From Haemophilus sp. C1 (GTDB lineage: Bacteria; Pseudomonadota; Gammaproteobacteria; Enterobacterales; Pasteurellaceae), in the NCBI RefSeq assembly GCF_001276515.1, contig NZ_LDVZ01000011.1, positions 1 to 62,573 of the forward strand: 62,573 nucleotides of DNA, written 5' to 3'. The translations under genes were made by a program, and so were the position numbers. Positions 1-8,312 of this stretch are shown here, piece by piece; the first letter of the stretch is position 1, and the number at the start of each line of letters is the position of its first letter. The notes beneath the pieces are model-generated. The model was not told the origin of the DNA. It saw nothing but the letters and a program-made list of their open reading frames with translations, and searched no databases.

Positions 1-23
1 AATTTCTTCGTGAATTAAGACTG

Positions 24-193
24 CCAAATCTCCCCTACCCCTCTTTGCTAAAGAGGGGAGTGGTTTTGTGGTTTAAATAAATTGTAACAGACTCATTTAC
101 TTTTATTATTCTCAAATAGCAAATAAAGCTCAGTACTCAAAATTCCCTCAATTCCTCCCTCTTTAGCAAAGAGGGGTAGGGGAGATTTGGCAG
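24..193. repeat. MITE-like inverted repeat element
   Basis: Two arms of about 38 bases (24-61 and 155-193) are near-perfect reverse complements. Each begins CTGCCAAATCTCCCCTACCC and contains a CTCTTTGCTAAAGAG core that is itself a small hairpin. They enclose about 95 bases of AT-rich DNA. No ORF lies inside. The form is that of a short non-autonomous dispersed repeat. It lies between the ABC permease and whatever follows to the left, where the ATPase gene of this operon would be expected. Confidence 0.6.
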
Positions 194-232
194 AAGTAAA
201 AACGAAGAACATAATTTATAAGCGTTTCAGTT

Positions 233-1387
233 TTACTCACCTTTCAACACATTCGCAACATTAATACTCAATGCTCGACGTGTTGGAATAATAACAGCCA
301 CAAATGCCACTAATAACGAAAGTACAATCGTAATTGGCAATACAGGAAGTCGCATATCAATATAAGATTTGAATACGGTTATTCCCAATACTTGAGCTAA
401 TAAATAACCCAAGCCAAGTCCGATAATAATGGCACAAAACGCGATAATTAAAATTTCAGTGCTGATTTGGCGAATGATGTCTAATTTTCTTGCGCCTAGT
501 GCTTTTTGTAAGGCAAATTCTCTAGATCGTTCGCCGACAATGGCAATTAAGGTGGTATTCACACATAAGGTTGCAAGCACTAAAATCACAAGGGAAATTA
601 AGCCCATTAAGCCTTTAATTTTTTCTAAAATTTGCCCTTCTGAGGCGGAAACTTTACGGATCGGTCGAGCGGTTAAATCGGGATATTGTTGCATGATTTT
701 TTCGGCAAATTGATCCACTATATTTGCGCCTTGCTCATTTTGCACATTGAGTAATGCGTTGTTTACTACGCCTTCTTTATCCAACCAATTTTGTGCAAAT
801 TCAACATTTACAATAAGCATATTGTCAGTTGCATCACCAGCTTCTACAATTCCTTTAATGTTGAAACTGTGTTTTTCTACGGCATTTTTAGACAGTTTTA
901 GGCTGTCTCCCACTTTCACATGTAATCGTTCAGCAAGGGTTTTCCCAATCATTGCATTGCGATCGTCAAAGTTTACGTTGATTGCAGATCCTGTAATTTG
1001 CCAGTAAGGGGCGAGGATTCGCATCGCATCAAAATTTACGCCCATCAGAACAATTTTTTCTAAATCACTGCGTGCGACGCCATAAAGATAAGGACTGGCA
1101 GCAGTGATAAAACCATCAGGTGATTTTTGTAAAATTGCGTTTAATTCTGCTTGATTCATCATCCCGCCATCGGCTGAACCAATGTAGAAATTTGCTCCGA
1201 AAGTACGCAGTTCTTGGCTCATTTTGGTGTTGATGTCGAAGTAAACCGCAGCCATTGCAGTGACAATGCTTGCGCCCACTGTAAGTGCGGTGAAAATAAT
1301 GAATACTCGTTGAAGGCGTAATCGCAATGCGCGGAAAATTAATCGCCAGAACATGCTTTGAGTATTTGCGCTTTTATGCTCTGCCAT
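233..1387 (-). CDS. ABC transporter permease (FtsX/MacB type), P19 iron-system component
   Basis: A 384-residue inner-membrane protein with the FtsX-like permease layout. One membrane helix lies near the N-terminus (about 25-47), followed by a large periplasmic MacB-type domain and three C-terminal helices. The open frame extends 19 codons further upstream, but the start at 1387 (MAEHKSANTQ) is preferred because it overlaps the preceding permease by only 14 bases. It is the fifth visible gene of a leftward operon that matches the Campylobacter p19 and E. coli fetMP-type clusters, where two such permeases and an ATPase follow P19. The ATPase is not in the window. The exact substrate moved by the permeases is not established; an iron-related role is inferred from context. 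Confidence 0.85.
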   Translation of the reverse strand: MAEHKSANTQSMFWRLIFRALRLRLQRVFIIFTALTVGASIVTAMAAVYFDINTKMSQELRTFGANFYIGSADGGMMNQAELNAILQKSPDGFITAASPYLYGVARSDLEKIVLMGVNFDAMRILAPYWQITGSAINVNFDDRNAMIGKTLAERLHVKVGDSLKLSKNAVEKHSFNIKGIVEAGDATDNMLIVNVEFAQNWLDKEGVVNNALLNVQNEQGANIVDQFAEKIMQQYPDLTARPIRKVSASEGQILEKIKGLMGLISLVILVLATLCVNTTLIAIVGERSREFALQKALGARKLDIIRQISTEILIIAFCAIIIGLGLGYLLAQVLGITVFKSYIDMRLPVLPITIVLSLLVAFVAVIIPTRRALSINVANVLKGE

Positions 1388-2714
1388 AAAGCACCTCGAC
1401 AGGGTAAAGTTTAGCGATTTTATGTGCAGGGAACCAAGTGCCAATCACAGCAATAAGAATGGAGAGCACGAGAACACAAGGCACGACAATCCAAGCGAAA
1501 TCAAGAGGCGCACCGAATAATGCGGCACCAATAAATTTGGCTAATCCCCATCCAGCTAAACAGCCAAATATTCCGCCTACTAATGCACTTAACACCGCTT
1601 CGCAGTAGAACAATAAGGTGATTTGCCATTGATAAGCGCCCAGTGCTTTCATTAAGCCAATTTCTTTTGAGCGTTCGATAATTCCTGCGCTCATTAAGGA
1701 AGCGATACCCATTGCCGCAGCGATTAATGCCGCGAAAGTAACTACCGCCAATAAGAGTTGGATTTTTCCAATGACTACACCTTCAGACGCGGCGACTTGC
1801 CAAATTGGGCGAACCATTGCACCAGAGATTGCTTCTTCTAATTGATGGGAAATTGATGAAACATAAGCGGTGCAATACCAACGGTCGTAGGCTTCCGCAT
1901 CTAAGGCATCCGTATTGGCACGCGCTTTACGGGAAAGATCGTTTTCTGGCACGGTGAGGGCTGATACGCGGACGGATTGCACTTTGCCTTCTAAACTCAG
2001 CAAATTTTGTATCGCACTTAGGGGCATCACAAGCTGATTATCTTCTGTTCCACCGGTGCTTAAAATGCCTTTAATTTCTACCGCACTTTGTTGGCTTTCG
2101 CCGTTATCGTTTGTGTAGTTTAAGCTAAGTTTATCGCCAATTTTCAAACCATTACTTTTGGCTAGTTGTTCGCCAGCAAGTGCAGGGACGATGTCGCCAA
2201 AGTCATTGTTTAAATCATCAACCCATTCCCCTTCCACTTTCCAATAAGGACTAATGATTCGTTGCCCAGTGTGGTAATCTTCTTCATCGGGCACGGCAAT
2301 ATTATGATCAAAGAAGGTACCAAGCACATTAATCGTTTTCGGCGCTGAAAGTGCGGTGGAATTTGGTGAAGATTTTGTCACCTGTACGTTTGCTGAAAGC
2401 AACGGGGCAAAACCCACGATATTATTTCGCCAGAAAATATCTTTGATATTGGGAAGTTCTTTTTCATCTAAAAAATCTTGGCTAGATAAGGATGCACTAT
2501 GGCTGAGTTCATCAGGCAATGCCGCATTGCTGGCTGGCTCCACTAAAATATTGGCACCGTAAGATTTCAGCTCTTTCGCCATTTTGTCACCAATATCAAT
2601 GGAAACTGCAAGCAGCGCAGAGACTAAGCCAGCAGCTAAGAAAATAGTGATAATAGCGAGCAGTTTACGTTTAATACCAAATCGCCAAGATTGAAATAAC
2701 ATTCTAGCAAGCAT
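1374..2714 (-). CDS. ABC transporter permease (FtsX/MacB type), P19 iron-system component
   Basis: A 446-residue paralogue of the next gene downstream. It has an N-terminal helix (about 18-40), a periplasmic MacB-like core containing a KSYGANILVEP segment (compare RTFGANFYIGS in the paralogue), and three C-terminal helices. The start at 2714 has a good ribosome site (GGGGA) that overlaps the end of the preceding gene, two bases away, so the genes are translationally packed. The pair probably forms a heterodimeric permease. Function in iron or redox handling next to FTR1/P19 is inferred from gene order only. Confidence 0.85.
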   Translation of the reverse strand: MLARMLFQSWRFGIKRKLLAIITIFLAAGLVSALLAVSIDIGDKMAKELKSYGANILVEPASNAALPDELSHSASLSSQDFLDEKELPNIKDIFWRNNIVGFAPLLSANVQVTKSSPNSTALSAPKTINVLGTFFDHNIAVPDEEDYHTGQRIISPYWKVEGEWVDDLNNDFGDIVPALAGEQLAKSNGLKIGDKLSLNYTNDNGESQQSAVEIKGILSTGGTEDNQLVMPLSAIQNLLSLEGKVQSVRVSALTVPENDLSRKARANTDALDAEAYDRWYCTAYVSSISHQLEEAISGAMVRPIWQVAASEGVVIGKIQLLLAVVTFAALIAAAMGIASLMSAGIIERSKEIGLMKALGAYQWQITLLFYCEAVLSALVGGIFGCLAGWGLAKFIGAALFGAPLDFAWIVVPCVLVLSILIAVIGTWFPAHKIAKLYPVEVLYGRA

Positions 2715-2716
2715 TG

Positions 2717-4132
2717 TTATTCCCCTTTTGGATTTTCATTTTTGTTAATGCCGAGATAGTTATCGGGATTATCGCGGAATAAATCGAGATTTTTTTCGTT
2801 CTCAAAGAAATAAGTATGCCCTTCGTGGCTATATTTATATTCAGTTTTGGTGTTTTTGAGTTTGGCGCCACTAATCGGATCTTGTACTTCAATTTCCACA
2901 ATCGTACTGAATAGATTCAAGCCATCTTCAAGGCTTTTACGAGAAATCACAATTTCATTTTCAGTTTGTTGCCAATTTTCAATCGGTACAGGGTTGCAAC
3001 CGCCCGGTTTACCGATAGATGGAATAAAGAGATGCACGCCACAACCAACACAGACCACTTGATTGCCTTGCATGACATAGCCTTGATCGCCGCAGAGTAG
3101 GCAAGCATCGAATACTGCCGCCATACTGACTTTATTTGGTTGGCGATTGATAATGAAAAAGCGTACGGCTTTGCCATCATCAGCAATCCAAACAAAGCGG
3201 TGAAGTTTGCCATCTTTAAGTGGCTCGAGTGCTAAATGTACTTCATTTTTGTCATTAAGTTGTACTGGAACTGCTTCAGAAAGTTGTGGCGGTTGAGAGG
3301 CAACTTTTTCCCAATAAAGTTGGCTTGCAGCAACAAATAAAATACCTAATATACCCCAGTAAATGGTGCGTTTTGATGTTTGTACGAAAGCTAATTTTTT
3401 GCGTTTTTCAATCAGATCTTTTTCGGCTTTTGCTTCTTTTAAACGTTTTGAATGTGTTTGAATGGTAAAAATACACAACACAACGAGCATTAACACAACA
3501 CAAATGATATTGAGCCAAGCGGTGATTTCCCCTGATTTTGCCACAAAACTTAACCGCACTTTGGTGAGTTCAATGAGTTGTAATTTCATTAAGGTAAGCA
3601 GTAGTTCTGCTACAAGTGGAAGAATTAACGCGATAAAAAGTAAAAAGCTGAGTGCAAAAAGTGCGGTGGATTTCCCTTGTGTTTTTTGTTGCTGTTTAAG
3701 TAAGAAATAGAGCCATGCACTTGAGGCTAAACTAAATATTACGCCAAAAATAACCGCACTTATATTTAAAATAAAATCAGTGTTGATGACATCTGTGTTG
3801 GTGAGTGCGGTGATATTTGGATCTTTCGCCCAAGTTGCTCCCGCGATAAGCATTAATGCAAATTGCCAGAATGCGGCAAGGTTTGATGATTTGCTCCATT
3901 GGCTCATTGCAAAAAGTAAAAAGATAATTAAAAAGCCGATGGTTAGAATAAGATTGCTGGTTTGTCCATTAGGAATATTTAGTCGTAGGACAACACCCAA
4001 AGCCAAGCCAATAAGGCTTAACCAAATAAGTATCTTAGGCGAAATATTGCCTTTTTTAATTGCCCAAGATGCACCGAGTAAAAGCGAAATTGGAAAAAGA
4101 GCTTGCAAAACAAAAATGAAAAAATAAGTCAT
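2717..4132 (-). CDS. Multi-pass membrane protein with DUF2318 Fe-S-like and degenerate YHS-like domains
   Basis: 471 residues. About eight hydrophobic segments fill the first 290 residues. A soluble C-terminal part follows with two CxxC pairs (CLLCGDQ and CVGCGVHL), the DUF2318 signature thought to bind a metal or Fe-S centre. The last 50 residues (DPISGAKL...YSHEGHTYFF...DNPDNYLG) follow the YHS-domain pattern, but the metal-binding cysteines of that domain are absent. It is the third gene of the P19/FTR1 operon and corresponds to Cj1660 of Campylobacter by position and architecture. A role in reducing or handing over iron is an inference. Confidence 0.8.
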   Translation of the reverse strand: MTYFFIFVLQALFPISLLLGASWAIKKGNISPKILIWLSLIGLALGVVLRLNIPNGQTSNLILTIGFLIIFLLFAMSQWSKSSNLAAFWQFALMLIAGATWAKDPNITALTNTDVINTDFILNISAVIFGVIFSLASSAWLYFLLKQQQKTQGKSTALFALSFLLFIALILPLVAELLLTLMKLQLIELTKVRLSFVAKSGEITAWLNIICVVLMLVVLCIFTIQTHSKRLKEAKAEKDLIEKRKKLAFVQTSKRTIYWGILGILFVAASQLYWEKVASQPPQLSEAVPVQLNDKNEVHLALEPLKDGKLHRFVWIADDGKAVRFFIINRQPNKVSMAAVFDACLLCGDQGYVMQGNQVVCVGCGVHLFIPSIGKPGGCNPVPIENWQQTENEIVISRKSLEDGLNLFSTIVEIEVQDPISGAKLKNTKTEYKYSHEGHTYFFENEKNLDLFRDNPDNYLGINKNENPKGE

Positions 4133-4152
4133 AGAAAGCGAATTTTTAAATG

Positions 4153-4222
4153 GTAGGGTGGGCTTTAGCCCACCGTTTTTTCATGTCTGATTGTTAATTG
4201 GTGGGCAAAAGCCCACCCTACA
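4153..4222. repeat. GTAGGGTGGGC inverted repeat within the iron operon
   Basis: Arms at 4153-4174 and 4200-4222 are near-perfect inverted copies of GTAGGGTGGGCTTTAGCCCACC, each also self-complementary (GGTGGGC/GCCCACC). The spacer contains a TTTTTT run. This short palindromic intergenic element sits between the P19 gene and the DUF2318 gene, so transcripts passing leftward must read through it. It may lower expression of the downstream membrane genes relative to P19. Confidence 0.65.
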
Positions 4223-4228
4223 GCACTA

Positions 4229-4750
4229 TTATTTTAAACCAGTAAATTTAAATTCATAATTTACATCAAATGGTTTCCACCAACGACCTACACCAGTTTC
4301 TTCATCAGTGTGGCGGTGCATACCAGCTTTTGGTGGCGGATCGATATGATAAGTTAATTTATAGTTACCCACGCCCATCATTTTGATGTTTGCGCCATAG
4401 TGTGGGCCATCGCCAGCAACCATTGGCATGAAGGTACCTTCTTGTTTAGCACCTGTATCGGTATTGACTAAGGTATAGTTGATGGTTAAATAAGGCATCC
4501 ATTCACCTTCACCAAAACCGTTTTTGTTACCTTTCACCGCGTGAATATCTGCTTCTAAGTGAATATCAGATTTTGCTGCAGGCAAGCCCATGCCGCGAGG
4601 TTCCATATCCACTGGTTTTAAGTAAACCGCTGCAATTTCCATGTCATTCATGGTAACCGCTTCACCGATTGGATATTCTTGGAATGCGTAAGCAGAAGTT
4701 GCTGCAAACATTCCTGCTAATAAACTTGCGCTAAGAAGTGCTTTTTTCAT
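4229..4750 (-). CDS. P19-type periplasmic iron-binding protein (Tp34 family)
   Basis: 173 residues with a clear signal peptide (MKKALLSASLLAGMFAATSAYA, cleavage before FQEYPIG). The mature part matches the P19/Tp34/FetP family of dimeric periplasmic proteins that bind copper and iron through Met, His and Glu. Visible candidate ligands are the early Met-rich stretch (VTMNDMEIA, VDMEPRGMG) and MHRHTDEE. A GGAGAG ribosome site precedes the start. It follows the FTR1 permease gene, and the two are expected to work as a pair for ferrous iron import. Confidence 0.9.
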   Translation of the reverse strand: MKKALLSASLLAGMFAATSAYAFQEYPIGEAVTMNDMEIAAVYLKPVDMEPRGMGLPAAKSDIHLEADIHAVKGNKNGFGEGEWMPYLTINYTLVNTDTGAKQEGTFMPMVAGDGPHYGANIKMMGVGNYKLTYHIDPPPKAGMHRHTDEETGVGRWWKPFDVNYEFKFTGLK

Positions 4751-4783
4751 AGTTTCTCTCCTGAGATGAGTTTTGAGTTAATT

Positions 4784-6685
4784 TTAAACCGCTCTTTTGC
4801 TTTGATATTTCATAACAAACAAAGCAAAAATAGCAGCAAGAATTAAGATTGCTTGTGGCACAAGGGTTTCCACATAAGGATAAACACCTAACCACGAGAT
4901 TTCTGGTACACCGTTAATTAATGTCGGTTCAAACAGTTTACCTTCAATAAGTTCAAGTACAGATTTGCCAGCGAACACAAATGCCATTAAATACATAAAT
5001 GAACCAGTAAACATAAAGAATGGTTTTAATGGTAATTTAACCACGGTGTAACGCATTATAAAGTAGCAAATTGCGAGTAAAATCACCCCACAAATAAAGC
5101 CGGCAAAAAGATAGGCTAAACTGACCGCACTTTTCGCATCGCCAACTAGGGCATAATAGAATAATACGGTTTCTGCACCCTCACGATATACTGCGAGGAA
5201 ACTGGTCAGCCATAAGCCGAATAGAGAGCCTGCTGTTAATGCCGTTGAAAGTTTACCTTCGAGATAGCGTTTCCAGTTTTGTGCTTCGACTTTAGAAAGC
5301 AACCAGTAACTCATGCTAAACAGCATGAAGACCGCAATAATCATTGTGAAACCTTCAAGCAATTCTCGGTTTTGCCCTGAGTTTTCAAAAATAAGTTGGA
5401 AGATGAATGCGGTAACGACGCTTGCCCCTAACGCCACATAAACGGATTGGCGAATAACTGGCAATTTATCGTGATGATTATTTTTCACCATATAAGCCAC
5501 AATAGCGGCAACGATTAACAAGGCTTCTAAGCCTTCACGTAAAATAATAAGCAAGCTATATAAGAACATTGACCAATCACTTTGTTCGCCACCTTGCAAT
5601 ATTTGAACAGCTTTTGCTAAGTTTTGGCTTAAACCTGTAGCTTGTTCCTGTAATTTGTCGCCATTTCCCGCTTTCATCAGACTGACTAAACGAGTGAAAT
5701 AACCTTCTAATTCTGCTTTAAAATTGCTATCGCGCGAGCCTACTTTGTTTTCCATGCCAGAACTTTCAAATACATCAAAGTAAGTGTCTTGTACCGCAAG
5801 CATGGCTTTTTTCGCATCGCCTTGTTCATAAAGGGCAATAGCTTGTTGAATACGTTGGTTGATTTCAGTCGTAATTTTTGCCCAATCTTGCTCTGCAACG
5901 TTATCTGAAGTTTGCGCTTGTGATTGTGTCGCTTGAGCGTTTTGTTCATCGCGAGTGGTAGGCAAATTAGGAAGCTGTTCTTCAATATCTTGCAAGAGTT
6001 GTGTGCTTTGGTAAGCAATTTCTGTCATTTGATCAGGCTGCTCACTCAAACGAATCAAATTATAGAATTGTTGATTGATCGCTGCTGAAATTTCAGAAGA
6101 GCGGTTAGTTCTAACCGACATTTCCATTTCAGAATTTTTGTAGCCGTCGTATTGAGCTTGTTGGAATGCTTTTTTAGCATTGGCAAAATCACCGTTTTCA
6201 TAGGCGGTAATGGCTTGTGCAACGAGATCATCAATGGTTTTGAAACTTTGTTGCCAATAAGGCTTGATGGCTTGATTATCATAAACGCCGTGTTGACTAT
6301 CAGCATTGAGTTGATGCCCTTCAACAAGAGAAGGTAAAACTTGCTGTAATTCATTTTTTAAACCGTTGATTTTGGCTTGAACCTCATTCATTGGTTTACC
6401 TTCGCCAATCATTTTGCGAATTTCACCAAATGTGGCTTCCATTTGATAGCTTTTTTGCGCAGAAAAATTAATGCGAATGGGGCCTTCTAAATTTTCAAAC
6501 ACTTCAAAATAGGCCATTTGAACTTCGGTTTTGGCATCATCAATTTTGTTTTCTTTAAGAAGTTGTTCAGTGTGATTCAAGCGTTGAGTGATGTCATCTA
6601 CCCATTTTTGATAGTTATCGGCAAAGACGGCTTGAGAAAATAAAAATAGTAAAGATATGCTGATATAACGTAAAAGGCACGGCAT
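4784..6685 (-). CDS. FTR1-family iron permease with periplasmic helical domain (FetM-like)
   Basis: 633 residues from the chosen start. This start gives a clean signal peptide (MPCLLRYISISLLFLFSQAVFA); ATG at 6715 is an alternative, and the longest frame would need a TTG. Residues 25-365 are a helical periplasmic domain with three diverged repeats (AKTEVQMAYFEVFE, AKKAFQQAQYDGYK, AMLAVQDTYFDVFE). Seven membrane helices follow, with the two FTR1 iron-translocation motifs REGLE (about residue 383) and REGAE (about 501). It is the first gene of the leftward iron-uptake operon and is divergent from the peroxidase gene, a pairing also found in Efe systems. Confidence 0.9.
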   Translation of the reverse strand: MPCLLRYISISLLFLFSQAVFADNYQKWVDDITQRLNHTEQLLKENKIDDAKTEVQMAYFEVFENLEGPIRINFSAQKSYQMEATFGEIRKMIGEGKPMNEVQAKINGLKNELQQVLPSLVEGHQLNADSQHGVYDNQAIKPYWQQSFKTIDDLVAQAITAYENGDFANAKKAFQQAQYDGYKNSEMEMSVRTNRSSEISAAINQQFYNLIRLSEQPDQMTEIAYQSTQLLQDIEEQLPNLPTTRDEQNAQATQSQAQTSDNVAEQDWAKITTEINQRIQQAIALYEQGDAKKAMLAVQDTYFDVFESSGMENKVGSRDSNFKAELEGYFTRLVSLMKAGNGDKLQEQATGLSQNLAKAVQILQGGEQSDWSMFLYSLLIILREGLEALLIVAAIVAYMVKNNHHDKLPVIRQSVYVALGASVVTAFIFQLIFENSGQNRELLEGFTMIIAVFMLFSMSYWLLSKVEAQNWKRYLEGKLSTALTAGSLFGLWLTSFLAVYREGAETVLFYYALVGDAKSAVSLAYLFAGFICGVILLAICYFIMRYTVVKLPLKPFFMFTGSFMYLMAFVFAGKSVLELIEGKLFEPTLINGVPEISWLGVYPYVETLVPQAILILAAIFALFVMKYQSKRAV

Positions 6686-6801
6686 AGAACTAATAACCTT
6701 ATAAATGAAATCCATTCGTATTTGAAAGATATATCTAATGAGAAAAAATCTCAACAATAAATTTGAGTTTTTGCTACTTAGATCAAGTTTTATTTGAATA
6801 T

Positions 6802-6830
6802 TTAAGATTTTTTAATGGCTGTTGTATAAT
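6802..6830 (+). promoter_or_regulatory. Probable sigma70 promoter for the DyP gene
   Basis: TTAAGA (6802-6807), a 17-base spacer and a perfect TATAAT (6825-6830) lie 36 bases before the peroxidase start, which also has an AGGAG ribosome site. The control signals look intact although the gene is frameshifted. The interval 6686-6866 must also hold the leftward promoter of the FTR1 operon; TTGAGA-17-TATCTT near 6733-6757 is a weak candidate. Confidence 0.5.
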
Positions 6831-6866
6831 GCAAGCGTTTTCCAATTGCCCTTTTAGGAGATTTTT

Positions 6867-7753
6867 ATGACAGCACAAACGGGTATTTTGCTTGATGGTT
6901 GCAAAGCAGGCGTGTTTTTAGAAGCAAATATTTTAGATTATTCTCAGATCCCAGCGGCGGCTCGCCAATTCCTTACTCGCTTAGAACAGCTTCAACAAAC
7001 TTATCCCGATGCACGTTTGGGGGTAGTAGTTGCTTTTGGTGATAAAGCTTGGAAAACCCTTGGTGGGCAGGACGCACCAGAACTTAAACCTTTTGTTACT
7101 TTAGGAAAAGGTGATTTAACTGCGCCAAGTACACAAACTGATCTTTTAGTGCATATTCAATCGTTACGCCCTGATGTTAATTTTTCTGTTGCACAAGCTG
7201 CAGTGAATTCTTTTGCTCAAGCTATTGACGTTCAGCAAGAAATTCATGGTTTCCGTTGGGTGGAGGAACGAGATCTCACGGGGTTTATTGACGGAACTGA
7301 AAATCCAAAGGATGCACAACGAGCAGAAGTTGCCTTAATTTCAAATGGCAATGATAAAGATGGGAGTTATGTGTTTACTCAACGTTATGAACATAATCTC
7401 GCTAAATGGGAAAAATTAAATACAGCAAAACAAGAAAATGTGTTCGGACGCACCAAAACGGATAGCGTAGAAATGGAAGATAAGGCGGATACTTCTCATG
7501 TTGGTCGTACAGATTTAAAAGAAAATGGCAGGGATTAAAAATCTTACGTCAAAGCTTACCTTATGGCACTGCGAGCGGTACGCACGGATTATTCTTTATT
7601 GCTTACTGTGCAACGCTTTATAACATTGAACAACAGTTACTTAATATGTTTGGTGAAAAAGACGGAAAAACTGACCGCATTTTAGGTTTTACGAAGGCTG
7701 TAACGGGCGCTTATTATTACGCACCATCTATTGAGCAGTTGAATAAACTTTAA
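6867..7753 (+). pseudogene. DyP-type heme peroxidase (YfeX-like), frameshifted
   Basis: The first frame gives 223 residues with the DyP motif GFIDGTENP and the proximal heme histidine in DTSHVGRTD, then stops at 7538. The adjacent frame continues immediately with [12 protein letters not shown] and on to [13 protein letters not shown], ending at 7753. Restoring one A near 7530 (GGC AAG GGA) rebuilds a 295-residue protein, close to the 299 of E. coli YfeX. The truncated product lacks the distal arginine of LRQSLPYG and the C-terminal heme-pocket segment, so it should be inactive. Family members oxidise dyes and porphyrinogens or act on heme. The lesion is either a real mutation or a sequencing error. 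Confidence 0.85.
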
Positions 7754-7759
7754 TTTATG

Positions 7760-7793
7760 AAAAACCTAAATTAAAAAAATTTAGGTTTTTTTA
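7760..7793 (+). terminator. Rho-independent terminator after DyP gene
   Basis: AAACCTAAATT and its complement AATTTAGGTTT flank a short A-rich loop and are followed by a T tract. It closes the peroxidase transcription unit. Confidence 0.7.
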
Positions 7794-7798
7794 TGTTT

Positions 7799-7831
7799 CT
7801 TAACTTTTTCTTAAGATTTATTTGTTTTAAT
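7799..7831 (+). promoter_or_regulatory. PmrA/QseB-type direct-repeat box (putative FirR site) and -10
   Basis: CTTAAC at 7799-7804 and CTTAAG at 7810-7815 are separated by exactly five bases, the CTTAA-N5-CTTAA arrangement bound by PmrA/QseB-class OmpR regulators. A TTTAAT -10 lies at 7826-7831, so the second half-site covers the -35 region, as expected for activation. It lies before ygiW, whose operon encodes the matching regulator, which suggests autoregulation. Confidence 0.6.
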
Positions 7832-7884
7832 ACACACATCCAAGCAATGGTGCTTGAAATTAACTGACTTAAAAAGGAAACATT

Positions 7885-8250
7885 ATGAAAAAATTTGCAT
7901 TAGCAACAATCTTCGCATTGGCAACAACGTCAGCATTTGCTGGTTTTAATGGCAGCAATACGCAAGGCGGTTTTCAACAAGCAACCCCTTCAGCAATTAG
8001 TGTAAAACAAGCTTTATCTGCTGCAGATAATTCAATGATCACTTTAGTGGGTAATATCACACAACAAATTGATGACGATGAGTTTTGGTTTACTGATGAG
8101 ACTGGGCAAATCAAGATTGAAATCAAAAAACGCGTTTGGAATGGTTTAAACGTAGATTCAAAGGATAAAGTGAAAATTTATGGAAAATTGGATAATGAGG
8201 TATTTGAGAAAGCGGAGCTTGATGTATTACGTATCGAAAAAGCAGAATAA
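7885..8250 (+). CDS. ygiW: YgiW/YdeI-family periplasmic OB-fold stress protein
   Basis: 121 residues. The signal peptide MKKFALATIFALATTSAFA is followed by a short linker and the bacterial OB-fold (BOF) domain, with the family pattern SVKQALSAADNSMITLVGNI and WFTDETGQIKIEI. An AAGGA ribosome site precedes the start. In enterobacteria ygiW lies directly upstream of qseBC and contributes to stress or cationic-peptide tolerance. In H. influenzae, as I recall, this gene is the main reported target of the FirRS iron-responsive system encoded just downstream. Confidence 0.9.
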   Translation: MKKFALATIFALATTSAFAGFNGSNTQGGFQQATPSAISVKQALSAADNSMITLVGNITQQIDDDEFWFTDETGQIKIEIKKRVWNGLNVDSKDKVKIYGKLDNEVFEKAELDVLRIEKAE

Positions 8251-8261
8251 TCATTTTTAAA

Positions 8262-8288
8262 AATGGCGAGCATTAGCTCGCTGTTTTT
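8262..8288 (+). terminator. Intra-operon terminator between ygiW and firR
   Basis: A perfect GCGAGC-ATTA-GCTCGC hairpin (8266-8281) is followed by TGTTTTTG. It lies between ygiW and the regulator genes with no clear second promoter after it. It would give abundant ygiW mRNA and a smaller read-through supply of the two-component genes. Confidence 0.65.
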
Positions 8289-8312
8289 GTTTATAAAGTG
8301 CGGTCAATTTTT

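Noticed and set aside
6686..6757. Longer FTR1 protein from a TTG start
   Set aside because: It would bury the signal peptide 24 residues inside and lacks a ribosome site.
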